In this document: positions 1 through 8,181 of the stretch, one piece after another | Numbering within the stretch: position 1 is the stretch's first letter | Layout of the letters: every line of letters starts with the position of its first letter | NCBI GenBank assembly: GCA_027858835.1 | Contig: JAQIBY010000184.1 | Span: 1 to 36,936 of the forward strand | DNA from: Bacteroidales bacterium | Lineage (GTDB): Bacteria; Bacteroidota; Bacteroidia; Bacteroidales; ML635J-15 | Reading direction: 5' to 3' | DNA length: 36,936 nt | Translations under genes and position numbers: made by a program | Notes under the pieces: model-generated | Databases searched by the model: none | The model's input: the letters and a program-made list of their open reading frames with translations, nothing else | What the model was told of the DNA's origin: nothing

Positions 1-17
1 GGAAATCATCAGACAAA

Positions 18-458
18 TTAATCCGTCTTTGATTCCGGACGAAATTCCAATGAAATAGAATTCACACAATGTCGGGTGTTTTTATTCGTAAACCCCTCTC
101 CTACAAAAACATGACCAAGATGTCCGCCACAATTGGTACAAATAATTTCCGTTCTGACTCCATCAGCATCCAGAACATGTTTCACCGAACCAGGAATTTC
201 ATCGTCAAAACTCGGCCATCCACATCGTGCATCAAATTTCGTTTCTGAGTTATACAAAGCAGCTCCGCATTGCTTGCAAACATAAACCCCTGACTCCCAG
301 TGCTCTTCATATTCACCACTAAAAGGACGCTCTGTCCCTTTATGGATAATTACTCGTTTTTCCTCTTCACTGAGTTGTCTGTATTCATTGTTTTCTGATT
401 GGGCCATAAGCTTAATGTTAAATGTCGATACAATTAAAAAAATCAGTAAGATTTTCAT
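18..458 (-). CDS. msrB: Exported peptide-methionine (R)-S-oxide reductase MsrB
   Basis: Reduces the R epimer of methionine sulfoxide in oxidised proteins. The protein of 146 residues has a hydrophobic N-terminus (about residues 1-20, ending LMAQ) that looks like a cleavable signal peptide, so it probably acts in the periplasm. Family marks are visible: zinc cysteine pairs CKQC (61-64) and CTNC (107-110), the RCGWPSF motif around residue 79, and the catalytic cysteine in TRHCVNS (C131). I chose the ATG at 458. An upstream in-frame ATG at 491 would only add 11 residues before a normal signal peptide. No second Msr domain is fused. The gene is divergent from the DUF2061-cysH pair, with 183 bases between them in which I see no convincing TAnnTTTG box. 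Two further peroxide or sulfoxide repair genes lie within 2.5 kb. Confidence 0.95.
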   Translation of the reverse strand: MKILLIFLIVSTFNIKLMAQSENNEYRQLSEEEKRVIIHKGTERPFSGEYEEHWESGVYVCKQCGAALYNSETKFDARCGWPSFDDEIPGSVKHVLDADGVRTEIICTNCGGHLGHVFVGEGFTNKNTRHCVNSISLEFRPESKTD

Positions 459-641
459 GATTCCATTTATTTGGAGTAACAGAAATTGCATTGACTTTGT
501 TCATGGAAAACAGGATAAAATTCTGGCGACAAATCGGCCAAAAACCTAACAGACAGCCCTTTAAAAAAATAAGTACTTTTACTTATGAAATAGTTTATAT
601 TTTCACAGATTATAATTTGCTGCGAAGTAAGTGAAAACGTT

Positions 642-1016
642 ATGGTAAAAAAAACAGATGCCTTTAAAGCAGCACGAGCTAAACGTAAGGCCAAACAAAA
701 AGCAGAACGCATTTCAACAGTTCGCGATCGACCTGTAAAAAGCGTTTTAAAAGCAATCACCTGGCGGGTTATCGCATCTGCCACCACTTTTGCTTTGGCG
801 ATGTTTTTTTTCGGGACAGATCCCTATGCCCTTGAGAAAGCGACAGGCGTAGCAGTGGCTGAATCAGGAATTAAAATGGTTTTATATTTTCTGCATGAAA
901 GAGCATGGACCAGCGTACGTTGGGGCAGAATGCGGGTTATTATCCGTCGAAACTCTATGATTCGAAGAAAAATTATTAAACGCATCAAATTAACATCACC
1001 AAAAAATATACAATGA
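642..1016 (+). CDS. DUF2061 small membrane protein
   Basis: A 124-residue protein with a basic N-terminus rich in K and R (1-35), then the DUF2061 pattern: RPVKSVLKAITWRVIAS, a hydrophobic segment around 45-60, and KMVLYFLHERAW around 80-92. The function of DUF2061 is not established; members are predicted inner-membrane proteins often found beside sulfate-assimilation genes, and that is the case here. Its stop codon overlaps the cysH start (ATGA at 1013-1016), so the two are translationally coupled. The arginine- and lysine-rich N- and C-terminal tails are longer than the minimal domain. A role linked to sulfate reduction is inference from position only. Confidence 0.85.
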   Translation: MVKKTDAFKAARAKRKAKQKAERISTVRDRPVKSVLKAITWRVIASATTFALAMFFFGTDPYALEKATGVAVAESGIKMVLYFLHERAWTSVRWGRMRVIIRRNSMIRRKIIKRIKLTSPKNIQ

Positions 1017-1717
1017 CAGAATTAGCAGAATTAAGAGCAGAAATTAAACAGAAATCCATTCCGGAAACATTGCAAATTATGGCAGAAGCATTTCCCGGAA
1101 AACTCATATTCACAACAAGTTTTGGTATTGAAGACCAAGTGCTGACACATTACATTTTCACTCACAATATTCCTGTGCGCGTTGTCACAATTGACACAGG
1201 CCGTATGTTTGAAGAAACCTATAAAGTATTCAACAGAACTCGCGAACGCTACGAGCGGGAAATTGAGGTAATGTTTCCGAAGCACAAAGCAGTTGAAAAA
1301 TTGCTAAGCACAAAAGGTCCGTATAGTTTTTATGAATCAATAGAAAACCGAAAAGAATGCTGCAATATCCGTAAAGTAGAGCCCCTGAAAAGAGCATTAG
1401 AAAACATGGAATGCTGGATTACAGGTATTCGCAAAGATCAAAATCAAAACCGCACCGAAATGGAAATGTTGGAATGGGACGAAGGTTACGGACTCTACAA
1501 AATTAATCCACTCATCGACTGGACATTAGAAGATGTTGAAACCTTTCTGAAAAAAGAAAACATACCATATAATAGCTTGCACGACAAAGGCTTCGTTAGT
1601 ATCGGATGTGAACCATGTACACGAGCAATAAAACCGGGAGAAGATTTCCGCGCCGGTCGTTGGTGGTGGGAAAATAATTCCGGGAAAGAATGCGGATTGC
1701 ACACCCATGGTGAATAA
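1013..1717 (+). CDS. cysH: Assimilatory APS/PAPS reductase (thioredoxin-dependent)
   Basis: Reduces adenylyl sulfate (APS) or PAPS to sulfite for cysteine synthesis. The 234-residue protein has TTSFGIEDQV (34-43) and the SGKECGLH C-terminus with the catalytic cysteine C227. It also keeps the paired cysteines ECCNIRK (C116, C117) and CEPC (C199, C202) that bind a [4Fe-4S] cluster. That four-cysteine set marks the bacterial APS-reductase type rather than the cluster-free PAPS reductase of E. coli, so APS is the likelier substrate (family knowledge). It overlaps DUF2061 by 4 bases and ends at a strong terminator. cysDN and sulfite reductase genes are not in the window. Confidence 0.93.
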   Translation: MTELAELRAEIKQKSIPETLQIMAEAFPGKLIFTTSFGIEDQVLTHYIFTHNIPVRVVTIDTGRMFEETYKVFNRTRERYEREIEVMFPKHKAVEKLLSTKGPYSFYESIENRKECCNIRKVEPLKRALENMECWITGIRKDQNQNRTEMEMLEWDEGYGLYKINPLIDWTLEDVETFLKKENIPYNSLHDKGFVSIGCEPCTRAIKPGEDFRAGRWWWENNSGKECGLHTHGE

Positions 1718-1726
1718 ACAGATTTC

Positions 1727-1770
1727 CAAAAAAAATCGAGCTCTGACACTTTCAAAGCTCGATTTTTTAA
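1727..1770. terminator. Bidirectional terminator between cysH and the GPx-family gene
   Basis: An inverted repeat, AAAATCGAGCT paired with AGCTCGATTTT, has A and T runs on both flanks. It lies between two convergent genes (cysH ending 1717, the peroxidase ending 1790), so it can end transcription from both sides. Confidence 0.85.
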
Positions 1771-1789
1771 TGTTTTACATTTACTATAA

Positions 1790-2329
1790 TCAGGAATTAA
1801 TCAGAGATACAATTTTCTCATCCTGAGGCTTTACTTTTGAGGAAAAGGATTCCAATAATTCTCCATTTTCGGAAATCATGTATTTCTGAAAATTCCATGA
1901 AACCTTAGAATCTTGCACCCCATTTTTTGCTTTTTCGGTCAGCCACTGATAAACAGGATGCTTTTCATTGCCTTTTACCGCAACTTTTGACATCATCAAA
2001 AATTCCACACCATAATTTTTCTCACAAAATGCCTGAATTTCTTTTTCTGTACCCGGTTCTTGCTTCAAAAAATCATTGGACGGAAAGCCAATAATCACAA
2101 AATCTTCACCGGCATAATCCTCATGCAATTTTTGCAAGCCTTCATATTGTGGTGTAAACCCACATTTACTGGCGGTGTTAACGATTAAAATTTTCTTCCC
2201 TTTAAACTGAGAAAAATCAACCATCTCACCGGTAATATCTTTGGCTTTCAAATCGTAAAAAGATTCCTGTGCCTGTAACGTGCCTGTCATCATAACTGCC
2301 ATTAAAATTATTAAACTTTTCATAATCAT
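1790..2329 (-). CDS. Exported glutathione-peroxidase-family thiol peroxidase
   Basis: Reduces hydrogen peroxide or organic peroxides. The 179-residue protein starts with a signal peptide (cleavage probably after LQAQ, residue 21) and keeps the NTASKCGFTPQ motif with peroxidatic C56 (cysteine, not selenocysteine) and the WNFQKYM motif near 145-151. The usual FPCNQF reads FPSNDF (82-87), so that cysteine is serine. A cysteine is kept in FCEKNYGV (C102), the position of the resolving cysteine in yeast Gpx3. A thioredoxin-like reductant is therefore more likely than glutathione (inference). The start is either the ATG at 2329 or the one at 2323, differing by two residues. The gene is divergent from the free methionine sulfoxide reductase. 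Confidence 0.92.
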   Translation of the reverse strand: MIMKSLIILMAVMMTGTLQAQESFYDLKAKDITGEMVDFSQFKGKKILIVNTASKCGFTPQYEGLQKLHEDYAGEDFVIIGFPSNDFLKQEPGTEKEIQAFCEKNYGVEFLMMSKVAVKGNEKHPVYQWLTEKAKNGVQDSKVSWNFQKYMISENGELLESFSSKVKPQDEKIVSLINS

Positions 2330-2356
2330 TCATTTTTAAAAGAAACCAAAAATCAG

Positions 2357-2364
2357 TAGCTTTG
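2357..2364 (+). promoter_or_regulatory. Bacteroidetes -7 box (TAGCTTTG) for the GAF-domain reductase
   Basis: TAGCTTTG matches the Bacteroidetes -7 consensus TAnnTTTG and lies 20 bases before the ATG at 2385, giving a short leader. No good TTTG -33 box is seen at the usual 19-21 base spacing. Confidence 0.5.
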
Positions 2365-2384
2365 TTTAAACAAACAGAAATAAA

Positions 2385-2852
2385 ATGGACAATCATAAAA
2401 AAGCGGCACGATACGATCGGGTTTATCAGCAAGTCTCTGATTTAATTACTGATATAAACAATCCAATATCTCGCATGGCGACAATTTCCGCCATATTGCA
2501 TCATAAATTTGATTATTATTTCTGGACCGGATTTTATTTACTCAATGAAGCCGAGGAGCTTCTGGTTGGACCGTATCAGGGGCCGCTAGCCTGCTTGAAA
2601 CTTAAACCACATACAGGGGTTTGTTGGGCAGGCATTGACAATAAAGCACCGATTGTTGTTGAAGATGTGCACTCCTTTCCGGGGCACATTGCATGCAGTT
2701 CCAAATCACAATCTGAAATTGTGGTACCATTATATGATACGTCAAGAGAAATTATTGGAGTATTAGATGTGGACAGTGAAACAAAAAATACTTTCAACGA
2801 AATTGATGAGCAATGGCTCACAAAAATCTGTGAATTAATTTTCAAATCGTAA
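2385..2852 (+). CDS. msrC: Free methionine-(R)-sulfoxide reductase (GAF-domain fRMsr)
   Basis: Reduces free methionine-R-sulfoxide in the cytoplasm using thioredoxin. The 155-residue protein is a single GAF domain without a signal peptide. All three cysteines of the family are present in context: GPLAC (C70), HTGVC (C80) and FPGHIAC (C104), with the VVEDVHSFPGHIAC and SEIVVPL motifs typical of E. coli YebR. Length matches the family. With exported MsrB it covers protein-bound and free R-sulfoxide. The stop is only 6 bases from the convergent stop of the DUF3276 gene. Confidence 0.93.
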   Translation: MDNHKKAARYDRVYQQVSDLITDINNPISRMATISAILHHKFDYYFWTGFYLLNEAEELLVGPYQGPLACLKLKPHTGVCWAGIDNKAPIVVEDVHSFPGHIACSSKSQSEIVVPLYDTSREIIGVLDVDSETKNTFNEIDEQWLTKICELIFKS

Positions 2853-2858
2853 CCGAGA

Positions 2859-3281
2859 CTAATCTTTATCTAAATCATCAAAATCCACATCAGTGAAATC
2901 AGGATTCGGGATTTCATTGTCCTCAGGTTTTTCGTCCTGTGCCTTTTGAGCATCAACCACATCTTCTGCTTCAGGCTTAGATGCCTGCAAAGGTGTTTCC
3001 ATTTCTGGGTTTTCGAGAAAATCTTCAACATTTTCATCAATAAAATTCACGGAATTATTCAGTGATTCAGTGAATTTATCAAAATCTTCCTTATACAAAA
3101 ATAGTTTATGTTTTTCAAAATGGAAAGCCCCTTCCTTATCAAACATTTTCTTACTTTCTGTAATTGTCAAATACAAATCCCCTTTTCTGGTTTTCTTGAC
3201 ATCAAAGAAGTACGTACGCCTTCCTGCCCGAACAACATTCGAAAAAATCTCTTGTCTGCCTTTTGAATCGTTACCTTCCAT
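2859..3281 (-). CDS. DUF3276 / PUR-alpha-like nucleic-acid-binding protein
   Basis: A 140-residue protein of the DUF3276 family, the Bacteroidetes and spirochaete version of the PUR-alpha single-stranded nucleic-acid-binding fold. The domain fills residues 1-85, with the typical GRQEIFSNVVRAGRRTYFFDVK start and LYLTITESKK strand. The C-terminal third is acidic and low in complexity, ending DVDFDDLDKD. I chose the ATG at 3281 (MEGNDSKG); a longer reading from 3389 would add 36 hydrophobic residues not seen in the family. The target nucleic acid is unknown. A TATATTTG box lies 28 bases upstream. Confidence 0.88.
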   Translation of the reverse strand: MEGNDSKGRQEIFSNVVRAGRRTYFFDVKKTRKGDLYLTITESKKMFDKEGAFHFEKHKLFLYKEDFDKFTESLNNSVNFIDENVEDFLENPEMETPLQASKPEAEDVVDAQKAQDEKPEDNEIPNPDFTDVDFDDLDKD

Positions 3282-3308
3282 CACCTTAGGTTTATTGGTC
3301 TTTACTGA

Positions 3309-3316
3309 CAAATATA
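3309..3316 (-). promoter_or_regulatory. -7 box (TATATTTG) for the DUF3276 gene
   Basis: On the minus strand TATATTTG fits TAnnTTTG and lies 28 bases before the chosen start at 3281. This supports that start over the longer reading, which would put the promoter inside the gene. No clear -33 box is visible. Confidence 0.5.
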
Positions 3317-3355
3317 AAAATGATTTTGATAATATGAAAAAGGAATCAAAAAAAA

Positions 3356-3386
3356 TTGCACATAAAAGAAAAAATGCACAGCTTTG
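3356..3386 (+). promoter_or_regulatory. Probable nusB operon promoter
   Basis: TTG at 3356-3358, a 20-base spacer, then CAGCTTTG at 3379-3386, one mismatch from TAnnTTTG. It sits 22 bases before the nusB ATG. Spacing and position fit the Bacteroidetes promoter; the imperfect -7 box keeps confidence moderate. Confidence 0.45.
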
Positions 3387-3408
3387 CACGCTATAAAGGT
3401 TCTCAAGA

Positions 3409-4362
3409 ATGATTAGCAGACGACTACTAAGAATTAAAGTTATGCAGGTGTATTATTCAAACCTGCTCAGGGAAAATGGTGATTTAGAACTTGCTGTTAA
3501 AGAGTTGGATAACAGTGTTCATTACAGCCTAGAATTGTATTATGAATTATTGGCCATCATTACCTATATGGCAAATTATGCTGAGCAAAAAATTGCTACA
3601 GCGCTGGAAAAACGACTTCCGACCGAAGCGGACTTGAATCCAAATCGACGTTTTGTTGACAATCCGGTAATTGAAGGAATTCGCAATGCAGATTGTTTTA
3701 AAAAACAAACCAAGGCTCCAAGAATTCCATTTGATGCTCACAAAAGCTTAATTAAAAATTTGTGGAATGATTTCACCGCTACAACTGAATATCAGCGCTA
3801 CATGATAAAACAAAGCGTCGGTTTACAAGAGCACAAAGAAATTATTGCATTCTTTATTCGTGAGTATTTCCCTGAAAACGAAACCATTGACAGTCTCATT
3901 GAGGAACATGGAATTTACTGGAATGACGACATTGGTTTTGCAAGCAGTTTATTGGAAAAATCCATCATGCGCTTTAAACGCCCAACCAATGATGCCTTCT
4001 TAATTATGAAGGAATATAGTTGCGAAGCAGATCGTCGGTTCGGAAAACAATTACTCGTTAATGCGATGAAGCATGACAAGGAGTTTGAAAACTTAATCGA
4101 CCACCACAGTAAAAACTGGGATGTGGAGCGCATTGCCATCATTGATAGAATTATCATGAAACTTGCAATTACGGAATTCATGCATTTGCCTGATGTTCCG
4201 ATCAAAGTAACAATCAACGAATATCTGGAAATCAGCAAGTTTTACAGCACAGAAAAAAGCAATGCATTTATTAACGGTTTGCTTGATCAGATTGTTACAG
4301 CACTCAAAGCTGAAGACAAAATAAACAAATCTGCAAGAGGCTTAGTTGATAATTCAATATAA
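3409..4362 (+). CDS. nusB: Transcription antitermination factor NusB (long Bacteroidetes form)
   Basis: NusB binds boxA RNA with NusE (S10) and promotes rRNA transcription antitermination. At 317 residues it is about twice the length of E. coli NusB, but long forms of about 310 residues are usual in Bacteroidetes. It starts MISRRLLRIKVMQVYYS and has the C-terminal helical NusB fold around 200-305, with DVERIAIIDRIIMKLAITE and the substrate-loop-like INEYLEISKFYSTEKSNAFINGLLD. The first gene of a forward run (nusB, DUF1573, yajC, ybbR, coaE) whose order is conserved across Bacteroidetes (from memory). Confidence 0.93.
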   Translation: MISRRLLRIKVMQVYYSNLLRENGDLELAVKELDNSVHYSLELYYELLAIITYMANYAEQKIATALEKRLPTEADLNPNRRFVDNPVIEGIRNADCFKKQTKAPRIPFDAHKSLIKNLWNDFTATTEYQRYMIKQSVGLQEHKEIIAFFIREYFPENETIDSLIEEHGIYWNDDIGFASSLLEKSIMRFKRPTNDAFLIMKEYSCEADRRFGKQLLVNAMKHDKEFENLIDHHSKNWDVERIAIIDRIIMKLAITEFMHLPDVPIKVTINEYLEISKFYSTEKSNAFINGLLDQIVTALKAEDKINKSARGLVDNSI

Positions 4363-4406
4363 ATTTGTCGCACGAAGTATAAAATTGTATTTTTACGAAA
4401 AATTTA

Positions 4407-4880
4407 ATGAAAATGAAGCAGATAAATATCATACTCGGTTTTGCATTAATTGTATTGCTTTCAACTGCTTGCAATGATAAGAAAAGCGAGAGCAATTCTG
4501 ACGGGCAAATCTCAACAGAAGATGTGCAGAATCCAATTACTGCAGATGGAGATGCCGACATGAGCAGCTTACCGGAGTTTGACTTTCCCGTGAAAGAATA
4601 TAATTTTGGCACAGTAATTCAAGGTGAAAAAGTCGCCTATACCTTTACATTTACCAACACTGGGGAGTCTGAGTTAATCATCAACAATGTAAAAACTTCG
4701 TGTGGCTGCACCTCTCCAAAATACTCCAAAGCCCCCATCAAACCGGGAGAAACAGGAAACATAGAAGTGATTTTTGATAGTCACGGAAGAAACGGAGAGC
4801 AAAACAAAACCATCAAAGTTTTTGCAAACACACAACCAAAAACCGAAGAGTTAAGAATTCTTTGTAATATTGTATCGTAA
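4407..4880 (+). CDS. DUF1573 lipoprotein
   Basis: A 157-residue protein with a lipoprotein signal (lipobox LSTAC, lipidated cysteine about residue 22) followed by a low-complexity linker and an Ig/ASPM-like DUF1573 domain (about 58-157). The domain mark TSCGCTSPKYSKAPIKPGE is intact. DUF1573 is a common Bacteroidetes surface or periplasmic domain of unknown function. The start may be ATG 4407 or 4413. A TAAATTTG box at 4360-4367 overlaps the nusB stop and could give internal initiation. Confidence 0.88.
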   Translation: MKMKQINIILGFALIVLLSTACNDKKSESNSDGQISTEDVQNPITADGDADMSSLPEFDFPVKEYNFGTVIQGEKVAYTFTFTNTGESELIINNVKTSCGCTSPKYSKAPIKPGETGNIEVIFDSHGRNGEQNKTIKVFANTQPKTEELRILCNIVS

Positions 4881-4909
4881 ATTAGTAACACTTTAAATTT
4901 AAAGATTAT

Positions 4910-5233
4910 ATGAACATTTTAGGAATTATTTTAATGGCACCACCTGCAGAGGGTCAAGAAGGTGGCAGATATCAGAGTTTTATTTTTCTGATTCTGATTC
5001 TCGTTGTTTTTTACTTTTTCATGATTCGTCCGCAAATGAAACGTCAAAAAGAGATGCGGAAGTTCCGTGAAGCACTTGGCAAAGGCGATAAAGTTGTAAC
5101 AGCCGGTGGAATTCATGGCAAAATAAAAGCAATGAACGAAACCACGATTGATGTTGAAATATCTGATGACGTAGTGATAACCGTTGAAAAATCAACAGTA
5201 AATCCGGTTGGAGCACCACAAAAAAAACGCTAA
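4910..5233 (+). CDS. yajC: Preprotein translocase subunit YajC
   Basis: An accessory subunit of the SecDF-YajC complex in the inner membrane. The 107-residue protein has one transmembrane helix (about 26-43, FIFLILILVVFYFFMI) followed by the YajC signature RPQMKRQKEMRKFREAL and KGDKVVTAGGIHGKI. Length and topology are normal. The stop is followed after 6 bases by the TTG start of the next gene in the same reading frame. Confidence 0.95.
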   Translation: MNILGIILMAPPAEGQEGGRYQSFIFLILILVVFYFFMIRPQMKRQKEMRKFREALGKGDKVVTAGGIHGKIKAMNETTIDVEISDDVVITVEKSTVNPVGAPQKKR

Positions 5234-5239
5234 TCAAGT

Positions 5240-6235
5240 TTGGAAAACAAAACCAACATATTACTTGTCTGGTTTCAACGTATAAAGACAATAAGAATAA
5301 ACCGAAACTCTTTGATTTTCGGTTTATTTCTTCTTATTTCATCAATTCTATGGTTGCTAAATGCCTTAAACAAAGATTATGTTGAAAGGTTAAAATACCC
5401 GGTAAAATTCACCAATATTCCAGAAGAAATTCAAGTGCAAAATCGCCTTCCGGATTATTTGTATCTGGAAATCAACGGTCATGGTTACGACATTTTAAGT
5501 TATAAAATCAATTACTCAAAACCGCCAATCCGCATTAACCTAAAAAAAACCCAATTAAGAAAGAAAGCAGATGGGGAGTTTTATCTTTTAGGGTCAGATC
5601 TCGGTGATATCGCAAACAGCCGACTTAAAGGGGAAGTTTCTTTGATTCGAGTACTCCCTGATAGTATTCATTTTATCACAAAACATGCGGAGACTATTAA
5701 ACTCCCGGTAAAAGCAGACATTGAATATTCTGCGGCGAAACAACACATGATTATTTCAAAACCTGAATTAACTCCCGATAGCATTGAAATCAAAGGCATA
5801 CCAGAAAAATTAGAGAAATTAGAGTATGTGACTACAGAAAAAAAATCGTTTTATAATCTGACAGCAGACACAAAACGCTTTGTCAAGATAAAGTCCATCC
5901 CAGGAGTTAAAATGAACCCCGACCGTATTCAAATAAATATCACAGTTGAAAAATATACCGAAGCAAATATTAAGGTTCCGGTAAAAATCGTCAATGTGCC
6001 GGCAAACTATTCAGCAACAGCCATTCCCGGGAATGCCACACTCAATGTACAAGTACCACTTTCAGAATTCAAATCATTAGGACCGGAAAAATTTTCGATA
6101 GAGGCAGATTTTAAAAAAATAAAGAATGGAAAAACCGAGCTAATCATTTTCAAAAAACCGGACAATATCCAAAGCATTGAGATTACACCAAAACAAGTTC
6201 AAATTATTCTGAAAAAATCGTCACAGGAAGAATGA
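5240..6235 (+). CDS. YbbR-domain protein (CdaR-like)
   Basis: A 331-residue protein with one N-terminal transmembrane helix (about 26-44) and extracytoplasmic beta-rich repeats of the YbbR type; YVERLKYPVKFTNIPEEIQVQN begins the first. In Firmicutes the YbbR protein CdaR modulates the diadenylate cyclase CdaA; no cyclase gene is in this window, so that link is not shown here. The start must be the TTG at 5240: no in-frame ATG occurs until about residue 170, well past the membrane helix. It begins 6 bases after the yajC stop in the same frame and overlaps coaE by 4 bases. Confidence 0.85.
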   Translation: MENKTNILLVWFQRIKTIRINRNSLIFGLFLLISSILWLLNALNKDYVERLKYPVKFTNIPEEIQVQNRLPDYLYLEINGHGYDILSYKINYSKPPIRINLKKTQLRKKADGEFYLLGSDLGDIANSRLKGEVSLIRVLPDSIHFITKHAETIKLPVKADIEYSAAKQHMIISKPELTPDSIEIKGIPEKLEKLEYVTTEKKSFYNLTADTKRFVKIKSIPGVKMNPDRIQINITVEKYTEANIKVPVKIVNVPANYSATAIPGNATLNVQVPLSEFKSLGPEKFSIEADFKKIKNGKTELIIFKKPDNIQSIEITPKQVQIILKKSSQEE

Positions 6236-6813
6236 AAGTCGGAATAGCAGGAGGCATAGGAGGTGGCAAATCAAGCATAGCCAAAGCATTTGAAAACCTG
6301 GGAATTCCGGTTTTTTATGCCGACCCGCAAGCCCGTGAGCTAATGAAAAACTCACCACAGATTAAAAGCAAACTTATTCAGGCTTTCGGATCACATATTT
6401 ATCATGGGAATCAACTCAATAAAGCAGCTTTATCTAAGCTCATATTTAGTGATGATAAAGCAAGAGAAACTATCAATAAAATTGTGCATCCTGAGGTCAG
6501 ATTAGCGTTTGAACGTTGGGCAAAATCATGCCATTCTGACACTGTGATGATTGAAGCAGCCATCCTTTTTGATACAGGGCTTTACAAAACACTTGACGCA
6601 ACAATACTCGTCTTAGCTAATGATAATCATCGACTTAAGCGAATAATGTCGCGAGATAATATGAGTGAAGAAGAAGCAAGAAAACGCTTCGCATCGCAAC
6701 AAAATCCGGAAAATCATAAAAAACTGGCAACATTTTTGATAAACAATAACGACGAAGCAGAAGTGCTTCCTCAAATTTTAAACATTTATAATAAAATCAA
6801 ACAGAATGGCTAA
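6232..6813 (+). CDS. coaE: Dephospho-CoA kinase
   Basis: Catalyses the last step of coenzyme A synthesis, phosphorylating the 3' hydroxyl of dephospho-CoA. The 193-residue protein has the P-loop GGIGGGKSS (7-15), then [22 protein letters not shown] and [11 protein letters not shown], all standard for CoaE. Length is normal. It overlaps the ybbR-like gene by 4 bases (ATGA) and the following J-domain gene by 8 bases, so it lies within a tightly coupled operon. Confidence 0.95.
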   Translation: MKVGIAGGIGGGKSSIAKAFENLGIPVFYADPQARELMKNSPQIKSKLIQAFGSHIYHGNQLNKAALSKLIFSDDKARETINKIVHPEVRLAFERWAKSCHSDTVMIEAAILFDTGLYKTLDATILVLANDNHRLKRIMSRDNMSEEEARKRFASQQNPENHKKLATFLINNNDEAEVLPQILNIYNKIKQNG

Positions 6814-7516
6814 ATACGGAAAATGGCTGGGAGCAGGCTTAGGCTGGGCGCTCGGAGGCCCAATCGGCGGAATTTTAGGTTTTACAATCGGCAGTATTTT
6901 TGACGGCTCACAAACAAGTAGCATGTACGGAGCTGCACGTGGCAATTTTGCTGCATCACTGATTGTGCTTATTGCTGCTGTTATGAAAGCAGATGACAAG
7001 GTAATGAAATCTGAGCTGGATTATGTCAAAGCGTTTTTCACCCGAAGTTTTGGACATGAAAAATCTGCAGAAGCCTTAGTAATGCTTCGCGACATTTTGA
7101 AAAAAGACATTCCGTTAAACGATGTTTGTGAACAAATTCAACGAAATATGCCATATAGCGAACGGCTTCAACTTATTCACCTTTTGTTTGGTGTCGCTAA
7201 CGCAGATGGCAAAATCATAAAAATAGAAATTGACAAAATTGAACATATCGCACGACTCTTAAGAATCGATGAAAAAGATTTCATTTCGATAAAATCAATG
7301 TTTGTTAAAGATGCTAATACAGCTTATAAAATCCTCGAAATCTCCCCCGATGCCGACGATCAGGAAATTAAAAAAGCCTATCGGAAAATGGCAATAAAAT
7401 ATCATCCGGACAAGGTCGCTCACCTCGGAGAAGATTTCCAAAAATCAGCAAAAGAGAAATTTCAAAAAGTAAGTGAAGCTTACGAAACACTAAAACAACA
7501 ACGCAATATTGCTTAA
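6806..7516 (+). CDS. TerB-like plus J-domain co-chaperone (DjlA-like)
   Basis: A 236-residue DnaJ-type co-chaperone. The N-terminus is glycine-rich and hydrophobic (8-32, [18 protein letters not shown]), as in DjlA. A TerB-like helical domain follows (about 50-165, [20 protein letters not shown] and VANADGKI). A C-terminal J domain (173-232) has the HPD motif at 200-202, so it should stimulate a DnaK ATPase. This architecture matches E. coli DjlA. Its client is unknown. It overlaps coaE by 8 bases and precedes the DUF5606 gene by 29 bases. Confidence 0.88.
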   Translation: MAKYGKWLGAGLGWALGGPIGGILGFTIGSIFDGSQTSSMYGAARGNFAASLIVLIAAVMKADDKVMKSELDYVKAFFTRSFGHEKSAEALVMLRDILKKDIPLNDVCEQIQRNMPYSERLQLIHLLFGVANADGKIIKIEIDKIEHIARLLRIDEKDFISIKSMFVKDANTAYKILEISPDADDQEIKKAYRKMAIKYHPDKVAHLGEDFQKSAKEKFQKVSEAYETLKQQRNIA

Positions 7517-7545
7517 ATTATTAATCTGATAAATTGAAGAAGAGT

Positions 7546-7986
7546 ATGTATTTGGAAGGAATTTTATCAATCGCCGGAAAACCGGGACTTTACAAAATGG
7601 TAAATCAGGCGCGAAATAGTTTGATTGTTGAATCGTTGGATACAAAAAAACGCTTCCCGACATTCGCAACAGCAAAAATATCTGCCTTAGAAGACATCGC
7701 GATATACACTAAAACTGAAGAAAAACCCTTAGTTGAGGTTTTTAATACCATTTTTGAACTTGAAGAAGGAAAGCAAACCATATCTCACAAATCATCAAAT
7801 GATGAACTCATGAGCTTTATGGAACGAATCATGCCGGATTATGATAAAGACAGAGTACGTCTTGCTGACATGAAAAAACTCATTCAATGGTACAATATCC
7901 TTATTGAAGAAGATCGCTTGAACGAAAAAGCCATTGAAGAATACGAGAAAAAAATCGCTGAGGAAGAAGCTGAAGAAGAAAATTAA
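7546..7986 (+). CDS. DUF5606 family protein
   Basis: A Bacteroidetes-specific protein of unknown function, 146 residues from the ATG at 7546. The N-terminal pattern MYLEGILSIAGKPGLYKM followed by ARNSLIVESLDTKKR is the DUF5606 start; the C-terminus is acidic (KKIAEEEAEEEN). A TTG at 7534 would add four residues (MKKS), but the ATG fits the family start and has the purine-rich GAAGAAGAG just upstream. It is the last gene of the nusB-coaE run and is followed by a terminator. Confidence 0.85.
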   Translation: MYLEGILSIAGKPGLYKMVNQARNSLIVESLDTKKRFPTFATAKISALEDIAIYTKTEEKPLVEVFNTIFELEEGKQTISHKSSNDELMSFMERIMPDYDKDRVRLADMKKLIQWYNILIEEDRLNEKAIEEYEKKIAEEEAEEEN

Positions 7987-8004
7987 CATGACTCAAATGA
8001 ATGA

Positions 8005-8048
8005 AAGTGAATCAGCAGCATAGTTAATGTCTTGCTGATTCGCTTTTA
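8005..8048 (+). terminator. Rho-independent terminator after the DUF5606 gene
   Basis: A 13-base stem, AAGTGAATCAGCA with TGCTGATTCGCTT (one G-U pair), has a 15-base loop and is followed by T residues. It lies 19 bases after the DUF5606 stop and closes the nusB-coaE operon. Confidence 0.75.
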
Positions 8049-8170
8049 GTAATATTGCATATCATTTCCGATGGTAAAATCGGTAGTTGGATATCAAAAA
8101 AAACCGTCTAATTTATAAACGAAAGCAACAAGCAAATTTTTGCATCCCACTAATATTACTCCAAAATATG

Positions 8171-8178
8171 TATCTTTG
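8171..8178 (+). promoter_or_regulatory. -7 box (TATCTTTG) directly before the FNR-like gene
   Basis: TATCTTTG fits TAnnTTTG exactly but ends only 3 bases before the ATG at 8182, so transcription would begin at or next to the start codon. No -33 TTTG box is found 19-21 bases upstream, which would suit an activator-dependent or weak promoter. Confidence 0.4.
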
Positions 8179-8181
8179 TGT

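Noticed and set aside
467-787. Minus-strand ORF of 106 codons across the msrB-DUF2061 gap
   Set aside because: It is antisense to the DUF2061 gene and has no recognisable domain or start context.
3409-4362. NusB as a two-gene fusion because of its length
   Set aside because: The N-terminal extension is typical of Bacteroidetes NusB proteins.
8140-8181. TTG start of the FNR-like gene, 14 codons upstream
   Set aside because: The ATG at 8182 gives a normal FNR-like N-terminus, and the -7 box lies between the two.
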